A DNA stretch of 64,000 nucleotides from Cladocopium goreaui (lineage: Eukaryota; Sar; Dinophyceae; Suessiales; Symbiodiniaceae). Positions 45,839 to 59,200 of the stretch are shown one piece after another. Made by a program: the position numbers and the translations under genes. The stretch lies in assembly GCA_947184155.2 (NCBI GenBank), contig CAMXCT020001473.1:37501-101500 (forward strand). The letters are read 5' to 3'. The notes under the pieces are model-generated. The model worked only from the letters and a program-made list of their open reading frames with translations, did not search any database and was not told the DNA's origin. Every line of letters starts with the position of its first letter. Position 1 is the stretch's first letter.

Positions 45839-46777
45839 TCAGAATGGCGGAGAAGCCCCATTTTTCGCTTGGGGAATCCATCCCTGGGGCACCAAGAGGC
45901 TACATCCCAACCTGCGGATCTTGGGACGCCATGGCATGCCATGGCTGGGTGTAGGGATCTGAGAACCACTGACCATCCGGATAGCCATAACCGCCATAAC
46001 CCAACAATAGCTACTCCTGAACCTGAATGATTGGCCACTTCATGGGAAATTCGATGTTTCAATGATTTTAACCAGGATCGAGCAAGATCCAAAATTGGGC
46101 GTTCAAAGATTGTTCAAAGTTCAAATGTGATGGTCTTGGGTCAGCTTCGAAAGCACAATTTGATACAACAACAATTGCTTAAGTGGACCAGGCCATGTCG
46201 GCCATGTGGATGCTTCGAATGACGTGACCATGATCTAAATCTCTGGCTTTTTTTTGGTTTTGGCCAAGGTTCTGGCCATTGATCCATACCCAAATTTTTC
46301 AGCACCAGGAAACGTCCCAAAGGTCCCCGCTGGGCCTCATTTCGACCTCAAAGATTACCTACGACAAAGGCGAACAAAGAAGGGCCAAGTTCAGTGCCAA
46401 GTCTCATGGCCCCACCATGATTTGTTTCCCCACTTTCGAGTCGAATAGCTCCAAAATGGGGACTATATGGGACTATGGAAACTTTTTTTTTAAATAGATC
46501 TGAATCAGTAAACATCTATCGAAATGATAAACCTACTGGGGATTGTTGAAATCCCACCCATTTTATGATGTTGGGGTTTATGGCATTGGGTTCACATTCC
46601 ATAGCTGCCATAGCACCAGTTCCAGCAGCAAAAGTTCCCCCCGGTGCCTGCCACCCATCAGCGACACAGCGCCATGAGAATCAAACCTGACTTATGCTGC
46701 AGCTCACTGAGCCACACTGCGTCCAGTGGATGTGGGCAAGCCGCTAGTGCAACCCCCAATGGACATCCCCGCGACAT
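45839..46777 (-). CDS. Short spliced gene or gene end, unknown protein
   Basis: Three minus-strand exons join in phase: 46718-46777 (possible start MSRGCPLGVALAA), 46306-46358 (VIFEVEMRPSGDLWDVS) and 45839-45911 (LGCSLLVPQGWIPQAKNGAS, then PPF and a TGA). The middle exon has the best support: a long pyrimidine tract before GTCGTAG at its acceptor and TG|GTGCTG at its donor. The ATG at 46777 and the last exon are less sure. The joined product is only 61 residues, so further exons upstream, or a different arrangement, are likely. It lies between two larger minus-strand genes in the same orientation. No family is recognised. Confidence 0.3.
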
Positions 46778-47282
46778 GAGCCAATGATGGGGGGTGTCAC
46801 TGTATATACGTAGCAGTCTGGCCGGTTGGGATTTCAGATTCACACACAACTTTGGATCACTTCAGGACAGGAAAACTATATATATATATATACGTATTCA
46901 CTTAAAATTGCTTGATATCCAGGTGATGGTTTAACATTCATTAACATCTATCATACTGGACATCATTGTGAAAGCCTTCTGGCTGCCAGCCTTCTTTTTC
47001 ATTATTTTTCTGTCCGACGCGGACGTTGCAGTGCAACGTAGAGGCCAGGCTGCCCGAACATTCGGGTAGCCAGGTTCATTATCAAGCAACCAAGTGGTTG
47101 GTTGAACAACCTCTCTGCTCACTTTACAAAGATTCTACAATCAATATATCAATATATAGTATTATATAGTTGCACATGACGTTGTGTAAATCGGGATCAT
47201 TACCAATTGGTACAGTCTGGTCATTGCATGGCATGGTCATGGCATCCAATCCACCGAAGGGTGACCAACTGGACCACCATCC

Positions 47283-50200
47283 TCAAGGTCTCAGTGACGG
47301 CGTCTTAGGGTCTGAACCCGGAATGCTGGCGGGGCGTGAGCCCATGGACTTCAAGTCCAACTTGCCCAAGCTCTCAACCTGCTCGCTGCGGAACCTGGCG
47401 GAAGCTTCCAAGGAAGATCTGCTGATGTTTTCCGGAATTCCGGAACTTTCTGAATGACAAGCTTTGACATGGTTCCAGGAAGATCTGGAGGATGGGAACC
47501 TTCTTTGGGAAAATTTGAGAATGTTTGACATTGATCGCACATGGTAGCGGACTGGGACTGCTTTTGCTGTGTTAACCACGGAGTGAAAGTCGTTCTGATT
47601 TTTTGGGAATTTGGCCTACTTTGACTGAATGGTCTCTGGATGATTATAGGGGGAAGGATTCCTAAACCTGATTTAATTCAGTGTTTCAATGACATCTAAG
47701 GCCATGTTCAATTGATCAATTGTTTCCCCATACTTTACTGGAATCCATAGTTCTTGGGCTCTGGTCCTTGAACAAGTTGCCATGGATTATCTAAACGTAC
47801 CCAAATGGTGAAGTTTTTCACTGGATGTAACAGCTGCCTGCTGTAATTAAGCCTGTAGAATGTTAAGCCCAGTGGCAGCCCTTTATGGGGACCGAACATG
47901 GTGCATGTTATCGTTAAAAATTGACGTCGGTCTTAGATGTTTATCCTAAATATGGGTTGGTGCATGTTGGTGCTATGAAATTTCATGCGAGTTTGTCATT
48001 GCAACTTCTCCCGCAACCAGCAGAACCTAGCCAAGAAATAACAGAACATGTCACCACGTTCATTCATCATGTTCTCTCTCCTAATCTGCTCCATGGAAGA
48101 TACCCTCGCTAGTCAACTAATGGTGTGGAATCCATCCACTGTAGATGTTTTCCCATGAGGTCTTCCCATGTTTTCCCATGGCCTTTCCGTATCCACGTAA
48201 AACCACCACTACCGTTACTCACGAGGTGGTGTTTCGCCCCAGTTCTGTTTCTTGGTTGAGGCTGACCCCATCAACTAGTTCAACATATCATATATCTACC
48301 ATAAACATCCATAAACCGTGTCTCCTAGTGAAACAAACCAACTTAGCTATCACAAATCTATTTATATAAAACCCATTATCTAAACCCCCATTCTTGTTGG
48401 TTAAGTCTCCATGTTCTCAAGCAGATCTGCACGCTTCACGGCACCACAGAAGAACCAAACTGAGGACCGAACTTTTCACGCCACTCGGGCAGCTTCAGAG
48501 GTTTGCGCACACGATCGCTGACTGGCGATGTCAGCAGTCAAGTGATGGGCTTTGAAAAATCTGCAAGAATGGACATTTACAATAGCTGATTTACGATACC
48601 TAAGTTGGTTTGTAACTCGCTCAAGTAGGAGTTATGATAGTTCTGGTACAGATATATGGCTATACCCATATAGACACACATATATATATATATATGTGTA
48701 TATAGAGAGAGACTGTATAGTATATCAATATTTAATGGGGACTATGACTCACAACTGGGGACCAGCTTGTAGACTCAACTAACGAAGCATCACGGAGCCT
48801 GGAAAATCGGCCCAGATGAACTGACCTGACAAGAAACCTTGCAGGCTTCGATCGGCAGAGCAAAAAACTCCGGTTTCTGTGCTTTGTGCTTCTTGTGGAA
48901 AATCTATTTTCACATCTGCCCGAAACTCCCATGCTTTTTTTTGAAAAACTGACAGCTGTAGGCATATAAAACAACTCAGTGATTGGCTCAGTGGTTTTCT
49001 GCCGCATATGTCTCGCCAGGTGGCTGCATCCACCATTTATGCGACCCAGTTGGCTTGTTGAGACGACCCCGAAAATCACCCCGTTGTAAGATGTGCAAGT
49101 CTTCACCGGGAGAAGGATCCATTGAAAATGGGCTGCCTTCGAAATACCCTCTGGTAAACTAACATGGAAAATCACCATGTTTCATGGGAAAAATCACTAT
49201 AAATTTATACTATAAATGGTGATTTTCCATAGTTATGTTAAATTACCAGAGGGTAGACTTCTTATGGGAGACAAACACAAATCACTCATGGATCACATTC
49301 ACGCATACAAAGTGCAAGGATCATCCCAGCATTTCTACTTTGTGTTGATGTATACAGGGTTAAGTCTGAGCAAGTAAAAGACCAAACAAAAAATGTGTTG
49401 AACATAATTACTGGTTGGTCGTTTCAACCCCTCTGAAAAATATGAAAGTCAGTTGGGATTATTATTTCCAATATATGGAGAAAAACATGTTCCAAACCAC
49501 CAACCAGTATAATGTGATAAACCAAATGCCATAAACCATGCCCAAAATGACCATATTGAGTGATCAGAACCATACCCAAATGGCAGCAAATGGCAGGCTG
49601 AGCCCGACGCGATCAGAATCCAACTGAAGGATCAACCCGAGTTGCCGCAGCATGTACCTGCCATTCAAGTAGCTATAATATGTATACTATTGTATAATAT
49701 TGTATAATATTGTATACACATAATGGCTTGACTGAACATAGGAAAATGTCCAAATTTGATGGTTTGTCACAAGTTTCACTGTAAACATTGCAATTTGAGG
49801 GGTATGCACGATTTCCAGACACACCAATATAGTGGGTACGGTTCGTTCCAACATGTTCTACATCCATTACTAGGCCACGATTAGTCTGTGGCAAGAGGAC
49901 TCATACCAATTAGAGGAATCACTAGCCATCACACTGATTATAGGAATTCGCATCGTATAGCACGACATTGGTGGGAGTTTTGCAATAACCTTTGACACTA
50001 GACCAATGATCATGCGATGTATGTTGCACGCCTGATGCCTGAACCACCCAGATACCACCAGCTCCCAGCTCACGGGGTTTTTATGTGTGCCATGAGTGCT
50101 GGGTGGCTCCGCAAAAATCCCAGGCGCAATCAAAACAAAGAGGTATGATGACCAAAAATCATGTTCAAAACCAAGCTGGTTGGTGGTTTCAACCTACCCC

Positions 50201-53200
50201 TCTGAAAAATGATGGAGTTAAAGTCAGTTGGGGTGATGAAATGCCCAATATGATGGGAAAGTCAAAAAAAAATCCATGGTTCCAAACCACCAAGCAGCAA
50301 ACCGTTAAACCAATTAAACCAGGTACTGACCATCCCGATGGTCTCTGTCATCACCAATACTCCATTGTGTATGGTTGAAAACAATCAACACTTGTTAACA
50401 CGCAACCAGATTACATACATGTATATATATACACTGTATATACAATATATCATCCCAAGTATGGTTGGAAAACAAGGACACATGTGTGTTTTTTGTTTCA
50501 ACATGTCAAACCAATTTAAAAACCCAACCAGATGATAATATATACCCACCAAGTCCCATTAAATCCCATTGACTCCCCATAAAGTCCCATTAAATCCCAC
50601 TATCACTAAATGTAAATACATGTCCCCAATGGTCACTAAAGAGAAAGCCGAACCCTTCACCCGCTCTTGGCCGAGCCCGAGGCGGGTGAAAAACGGCAGG
50701 ATCACTTGGTCAAGCGCATCAGGCCCCTGTGGTCTTTCTTGACCTCAGGATGTACATAGAATCATCTGCTGTAAATAATAACAATAGTATTTATACATGT
50801 ATGATTTAAAGGTAATATGGTAATTATATAGGTATAATAAAGGTATAATACAGGTATAATAAAGGTATAATAAAGGTATAATAAAGGTATAATAAAGGTA
50901 TAATAAAGGTATAATAAAGGTATAATAAAGGTATAATAAAGGTATATTCGTAAAGATATAAGTACCTATATAATTAATTACTTATAATTAATCTCTATCT
51001 CTCTCTCTATATATATATACATTCATGTAGATAGATACATACCTCTAAGAGCTCTAGTAAACCTAGTCATGAAGCAACGTAGAAAAATACCATCTGGCAA
51101 TGTTAACCTGGAAAGAAATCCCGACACCAACGCTTTCCGTTAAAGGGCCACAATTGAGGTCTCCAACGGATCCACTATACATGTTGGCCCACAAGCACTG
51201 CTGCACCCGCGCAGGCAGGACATCCGGCCTGACATAATTAGGTGGAGAGTGGTTGGATGGGTCGTTGCGACCTATGGAGGCCCTCATTTTTGGTTATGGT
51301 TGGATATCATAGAAATATAGGGGAGAGGAGATATCATGAGGGATGTATTGGGGGATATAATTAATGGGATATAACCAATGTATACTGGGTTTCAATGATT
51401 TTTGGTTTTCCCAAGACTATGAAAGCATGGCGTTGACTCCTAGATAATCTATAGGGATCCAGTCAATTTGCCCCCTCAACCAATTCAGGAGTTGTGGGCA
51501 CGAAGTTGCATCGGCCTGGGTCGTTTTCTGGCAGTGAACCATCCATGTTGAGATGACATCGAGCCATCCCCACATAGTTTAGCAATCCCAGTGTATCCAA
51601 TTGGGGCAAGTTGTGCTGATTCAAACCTCTTGAAACATGTTCAAACCATCCACTTTTTTTGGGGGCACCCCCGCACAAAAAAGAGGTCCGCCTCCAAGAA
51701 ACCACACGGATAGAATGGCTGTGGCGTTTGCACCTGTAGGTGCACCAGTAGACATCTGGATATTCTATTATATCTTCAACCAAATCTAAGGCCATAAGAT
51801 CTAGAATCTATATCTAAAATCAACCACAATGCGAAGAAAAATATGGATATCTGCATTTCTATGGTTTCCTTTCACCATATTCGTGGCCAGAAAGCCTTTC
51901 TGGCCGTGATTGGCACCCGGAAACCTCATGGCCTCTCTAGCGCTTTGTCCATTGCAATGCAAGCACCCAGCATGTACCTCTCGTGTCGCCGTGCAAATTG
52001 ACTCATCTCAGGGCACATCGAAACACAAGGTACTATTGCCACGGTCACGTTTCTCACGTGCATTACACTAGACTGTATGTATATATATATATAATTAACT
52101 ATAATTATATATATACATAACCCAGACACTCCATGTATGGAGCATCTGGGTAATAATAATATATATATATAATTAATGATAATTAATGATAATAACTATT
52201 ATTATTATATTAGTATAGTATAATATTATATACACAATAATAATGATAATAGTACACACAGACCCCGAGGTTTGCCCAAGCCCAGAATAGCGTAAATACC
52301 GGGGAATTCTGTACGACGTCAAACAACGGGAAGGATTTGTATGTTCATTTATGTTGCTATAGGGAATTAACATGAATTAACCAGAACATGTAGCTTCTAC
52401 ATATCATATGAAACTAACCATACAGTCATTGGGGTTTCTTATAGGGTTTCAAGAATATATCAAAATCCCCCGGCCCCGCGGAACAATTAACCATACAGTC
52501 ATTACGGTTTCTTATAGGGTTTCAAGAAGATATCATCATCATCATCATCATCGTCGTCGTCGTCGTCGTCACCGTCACCGTCGTCGTCATCATCGTCATC
52601 GTCATCGTCATCTTGGATTGCCCGGACGCTCGTTGCGAGATAATAGTAGTAGTATTAACAATAGTAACAATATTCATAGTAATAATAATAGTAACAACAA
52701 TATAATTAATAATAGATTCCATAATAATAATATAATTAATAATAAATATAATAGTAATGATAATAATAATAACAATAATAAATAATAACATATGCAGAAA
52801 AGTCACCATGTTGTATTTTCTCAGTATGCCATGTTGATGCAAAACGATGAAAAAAATGGTGCCAGGATTTACACCCCAAAACATTGAGCTCCGGCCCGTG
52901 CGGCTGGGTGGCTGGTGTGGCTGGTGTGAAAGAATTGTTGCATGATATTACCCTGGTTATTAATGGTTATTAATGGTTATTGATGGTTATTGATGGTTAT
53001 TGAGGGTTTTCAAAATATGGCACAAATTTCGAGAACCCATAAGGTTCCGAAAAACAATTCCTCTACAAACAGCCATTCCCCATGCCCAACATCGCTCTGT
53101 TAACAGGTCACTCTTGCACATTCTGCAGCTCCGCATCAAAGCGATACTCCGGAACTCTCTTGAGCACCAACCAGGACCTGAAGAGATGCGGGTAGGAACA

Positions 53201-56200
53201 AAAAAAGTACTCAAAATTGAATGTTTTACTACTCAACTGGCCTACTATCACTAGGAAATTCATTCAACTCCCCAGGCCTCAAATCCTGCGACCCACCATA
53301 CCGGTCCACCTTTAAAAAAAAGTCAACATGTTGTTGTTCTTGGTGATACCATGTTCCATTCTCCAAAACAAAAAAACAACAATTTTGCCCCCATGGAACC
53401 CAGTGGCATAACGCATCTCCACCTCCACAACAAGAATCTGAGCTGTGCCCAAAACTGTTCGTATGACTCCACTAGAATCCATCCAGCAACTATCATTTGA
53501 TAGTCCTCACTGTTGAAGGCCAGCACCCCCAGGTTTCCAACTGAATCAGATTGAATCACCCAATATATCCATCCACTACCAAGGATTTCTCGCGCCTGGT
53601 CATGTTCCAGCACTGTTCGAACAAGTCCTCGTCAATCTTTTTCGCCTGCCAACGCAACGCGACATGCCGCCGCTCACCTTTGGATGATCCACCTGGGGAG
53701 CTTTCGCATTGATCCACCGTCATTTTATCGTGGTGATATATTTTCTTGGGGAAGGATGATGGAGAATCTCAAGATATCTTAAGATATCTCAATGCCTATA
53801 ACTATATATAATCCTGTATATATATATATTATACTCTATATGTATTGATAGGTTGCATTTACTCATAACTTATATCATGTGTGCGTGCATGCTTCTCAAT
53901 GTTGAAGTGATTACCAAAACAAATGAAACAAATCGAAAGATCTTGCCATGACGATGAGGTCCTGAGGTCTCTGACAAACTCGTCTCTATCATCCCCCCAC
54001 ATCACTAGTTATCAAAGTCGAAACAGCCAGCATTTAATTGCCACAGCGTACAACTCTCAACATCCATGGATATATATATATATATATAAGTTTATCCCGA
54101 ATTCATCTTGGTTGCAAATTAAACCTCTATCTACATCTATCTATACATTATCTATATTTAACCTATCTATCTATTGGTTTCTGAGGGACCAAGCCAAGCC
54201 TGTAACGGACCAGGAGCTCATCATCCAACCCCTCTGGGTCTTCAAAGTTTGCTATCAGAAAATACCATCGTTAATAGGCAAATTATCATGTTTATCATCT
54301 ATAAATTTTAAATCATCTATAATATTACAATCTATTTAAAAAAAAACAGGGTTATAAAAAATCATGATCTATGAAAATTGGTAAATCATCAGGTAAATAA
54401 TCTATTTCTATGGGCCATGGCTTTATCCATGGCTTCTATAGCTCTAGTGACCAAAGGGTGGTTTTTGTTCGAACATACTATGAACATACCTGCATTGTAC
54501 AATATTCTACTGGGCAAGTATCTAATGATATAGGAACATTAGCCAGCATGATTACAGTATCTATGATACCTATATCTGGTAGGCCCATGTTGGCCCCAAA
54601 TATTGTTTATTTTCCATAGTTTGAATCCAGACCTATCCATCACAATTCTTTTCCATCGACATGCGACTTTCGTCGATTGAATTAACTTTCAGTTCGAGCA
54701 TTGATCCACACCGCCACACCACCACTGCTGCGGCACGAAATAGATAAGTTTATCTGAAAGGCAAAACACAATCTATAGATCCATCATACAGCTTCGCATC
54801 TAGTTCTGGTCGGTGGCTCCCACACTTACACTTACACACACACTTAAAGGAAAAATAATGGCAGTTCAGAAGATTGTCCCCATCAGGGTCCAAACAGACC
54901 CATATCATCCATGTATGGTTGTTGGGTACATTTACCCAACTATAACCACTCAAATAACATCATATATGAATATATATATATATATGATATGTTTATTATA
55001 GGATGTATCCGCTTTTTTTTAGATCTGTATGGATGGTACTTCGTGGAGATTGTCTCATCATTGACCTGTTGTTAAAGGGGTAAACAAACCCCTCTTGTTT
55101 CATCAACCAACCAATGGGAAAAGGACATCTATGTTTGCAGCCATTGTGTATATATATATATATATATCAGTTATGTTGCATTCCGCAGAATTCCGCAAAA
55201 CAATTCTTTAATTGCTTCAGACTGGCACCAAAACAAAAAAACACATGGCTTCACATGTTCTCAACATTGAAATGTGGTTCACACTGCTGTAGCATTGAAA
55301 AAACACCTGAGCTTCAAATTGAACCACCTACCAGATCCATCTTTGGATGCGACGGCACGACGCACCGCGCTTTCCTACTGATTCTCACCCAATCGATGTC
55401 CATCGCCCCCAAAGACGGAGAACCTGTCCCTGGCATAGCTGGAGCCCTCCATTAGGATTCCTCCATAGAGTAGTATGACTATGATAATGAGTAGTAGAAC
55501 TCCCTATCATTGAGATACTATTCTCATGAAAACTATGATTTCATTATACTACTTGTTCATTACTATTCTCATTGTTTCTCATTGACTAGGATTCCATTGT
55601 ACTAGTTGTTGATTATGATATCAATATATTGAGTAGTATAACTCCCTATCATCAACATTTTAAACACTCATATGGGGATCAATGGGTATAGTTGATGGGG
55701 GATCAGGGGTTAAAGCTGGGTTTTAGTGGACCCAGCAGTGAAGGATCTCCGAAAATCGAAGTCATAGATGGGAAAAGCCATATTTTCAATATATTTTCGG
55801 ACACCAATGTGGTTGTGTGGATATTAATATGGGTATGGATCAATACCTATGAAAATACCATTTTTAGTGGGATGAACATCCATAAATCCCAGCTATTTTG
55901 ATGTGAACAGAAGGGGTACAAGGTTTTGACACACTGCCATATTGATGGGCCGTGTTATTATAGGCCCATGTTTTGGCGGTCTAAAAATCCATTTGGCACA
56001 CGGCATCGTCTCAGAGGGACCAAAGAATTGGTGCAGGATGTCTGAAAACAACTAGCATCAACTAGTCATTGCATGAAGCAACATGCAAATTTTTGCAAAT
56101 GCATCACACTACAAGAATGCTTAGTCACATTTAGTTACATTGCGCTGTTTGGGTTTAAGATGGTACATGTCAAGACTATTTTGAATAAATGACCAACATA

Positions 56201-59200
56201 ATGCTACGATGCAGCTACAATCTGAGGATTCACACTCACAATCAAAAACCTTCCATGGTACCCGGTGCCCTCTCTAATTCAATGGATATATCGACTGGTC
56301 CAACTAACATGGGCGCTGCCTCATGACTAGCTTCCAACCAACAAAAAATATTGATTCTCAGGGTCGTTGTTAGTTTGAGGGGGTGGTATTTTCCCATTGT
56401 TTGATGATCAAACCAACAATTTTCTGCGGTTCAATCATGTTCAATCCTCGTTCTGCAGATTTTAAGGCTTAAAGTATATAGATTCTTAGATCATCAGAGA
56501 GTGTGCCCCATCCCATCTTATATCCCAGTATTTTCCATCTACATCCCCTTGTTACCCTCCAGTAAATTAACAGTTTGACCCTGGCAGTCATCGGGGTTGG
56601 AAGACTAGTGAAACCAGTATAAATGAGTGATTTTCAGGGTCTATGTTAAGTTTCCAGAGGGAAAAACAAATGGTGATGATAAACTTTATAGGATATTATG
56701 ACTTATAACATACTGTGGATGGAAGATATCCTGCACCACCTTGGATGGTTGACACCCTATAAATAATGGGATAAACCATCTATCAACTGGTGCAGGATTT
56801 CGCAACCATCCACCGGACCTCTATTATTTTCCACTGGGTGATTTACCAGGGGGTAAATCCCATGATCCTATGATCGACTGGCACCTGAAAACACTTCCTG
56901 TGCTCTCTCCAGGTCGACCAACATTCCTTTCGTGATCGCGCTGAGCAACTTGAGGCCTGAAGTGACGGAGACGTGCTGGTTTCGTTTGAACAGCCTGGTC
57001 CTATACATGCATGTGTATTATGTATATCTATATTATATATATATATATGTATATCCATGGATTGGTTTAAGGGAACGTCTACAGGAAACCATTGAATTTT
57101 GCCATCAAATATAGGGGTTTCCTGTATTGTTTTGCCGTTAACCAATCCTACGAATATATAATATACATATACAATCATATACATACATACATATAATTAT
57201 ATGTTACTATGGAGTAATTGTACTTCTATCAATGATTCAATAATTGGATAACATTTCACACAATTTACACAGCGATTATGTTCTCCAACAATCACACAGT
57301 ATATAATGCATACATGTATATATTACAACTGATTATTGTGCACATCTTATATTAGTATATGTATATGATTATCCATAATATGTATATATATATATGAACA
57401 TATGTATATCTTTACACAGCATACAGCAGAAAGTCGCCATCCGGATTGCCAAGTAGCCCCAAGAAGGCTGGCCACCAGTCAGCTCCCATGACGCGAACGA
57501 AGCAGCTATCCTGGCTGAGAAGGAACAACCAATTTGAAAATCGATGGGAACATCATTAAAATTCATTATTGGAAATATTTGTTATTGAAAATCAAAATGT
57601 TATTCCCATCAATAAATTTTCCATACACATATTTCCAATATTATTTTATATTATTCTATCACCATACACATATTTCCAATAAATTTTCAAACTGGCTTAC
57701 AAATTTCTGTTGAATAATTCCCTTGGACATATTGGCTTACATACAAATGGCTTACGAATGGCCTTCTATAAAATCAGAAAGTTTTTTCCCGCAATTCTTG
57801 GACAGTTTGTAATCAGACATTCCCAAACAAAGAACCATTGTAAGAATTACCGCGGGACCCCTATTTTGTAGAGGTAGTATCAAGGGGTCTGAAAATCCAT
57901 ACACATCCAGAGGGAAAAAAAACACATGTTGAATGAGTTTGAATGAATTTTTGGGATTGATTTTGGGGACTCTTCATCAAAACAATGGGACCATGATTTT
58001 GAGTGTCTTGAGTGATTTCGAATGCGGTTGAATGATTTTGAATGATTTGGGGTGGTTTTGGTGATACCAATGCCTTCTCATCTAGCCTCATCTTTGATGT
58101 GCGGGAACTTGACTCCAAATACGGGAAACTAGAAATACAGAAACCACGAACCATGGTTCATCCCATATTCTTCATGGTGCCATAAACCATATATCTACTA
58201 TAATCACCTCATTACATCCTTACCCTAGAACCATCTAGAACCTACCCTAGAACCTAGTTTTTGCTCACGACGCCCCTACCGGCCCTGGCAAATATGACAC
58301 TTTTTGCTGTGGTGTCGCTTTGCCCGTTAGTTAGAAGTAATTATTGCCCGTTAGTTAGAAGAATTGCCGGTTAGTTAGAAGTATTGCCCGTTAGTTAGAA
58401 GTATTGCCCGTTAGTTAGAAGTATTGCCCGTTAGTTAGAAGTATTGCCCGTTAGTTAGAAGTCTTGCCCGTTAGTTAGAAGTATTTCCCGTTAGTTAGAA
58501 GTATTGCCCGTTAGTTAGACCTTGTGCACGAAGAATAGTGTGTTTTTTTGGGGGAACCGGGTGGGGTGGGGGGTGGGGGGGGCAAGGGGTACGCTGTAAC
58601 ATGCCAGACGCTCTTAATGCTACGCTGCAACATGTCTCTTGTCTCTTGCCAGACGTTCTTGATGCTACGCTGCAACATGTCTCTTGTCACTTGCCAGACG
58701 TTCTGAATGCTATGCTGCAACATGCCTCTTGTCACTTGCCAGACGCTCTTGATGCTACGCTGCAACATGTCTCTCGTCTCTTGCCAGACGTTCTTGATGC
58801 TACGCTGCAACATGTCGCTCCTGATGCTACGCTGCAACATGTCTCTTGTCTCTTGCCAGACGTTCTTGATGCTACGCTGCAACATGTCTCTTGTCTCTTG
58901 CCAGACGCTCTTGATGCTACGCTGCAACATGTCCCTTGTCTCTTGCCAGACGTTCTTGATGCTACGCTGCAGCATGTCCCTTGTCACTTGCCAGACGCTC
59001 TTGATGCTACGCTGCAACATGTCTCTTGTCTCTTGCCAGACGAAAATGTTTTCAGGTCAATCATGTCAAAATGGAATTTACGCGTAAAACGCATAAACGG
59101 GGACACAAGACGCATGGCACGCAGTGCATTGACAAGAAATGGTCAGCCTTGAAACGGTATATCCAAAGGAACTGTGTTCTAAGACGCCCAATGGACTGCT

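Noticed and set aside
47338-47457. Plus-strand frame resembling a helix-hairpin-helix (LRNLAEASKEDLLMFSGI)
   Set aside because: The resemblance is short. The opposite strand carries a phase-matched terminal exon of the 47283-60914 gene.
53323-53613. 97-codon minus-strand open frame
   Set aside because: It overlaps exon 53596-53692 in a different frame, is AT-rich and lacks matching phase with neighbours. The exon chain explains the region better.
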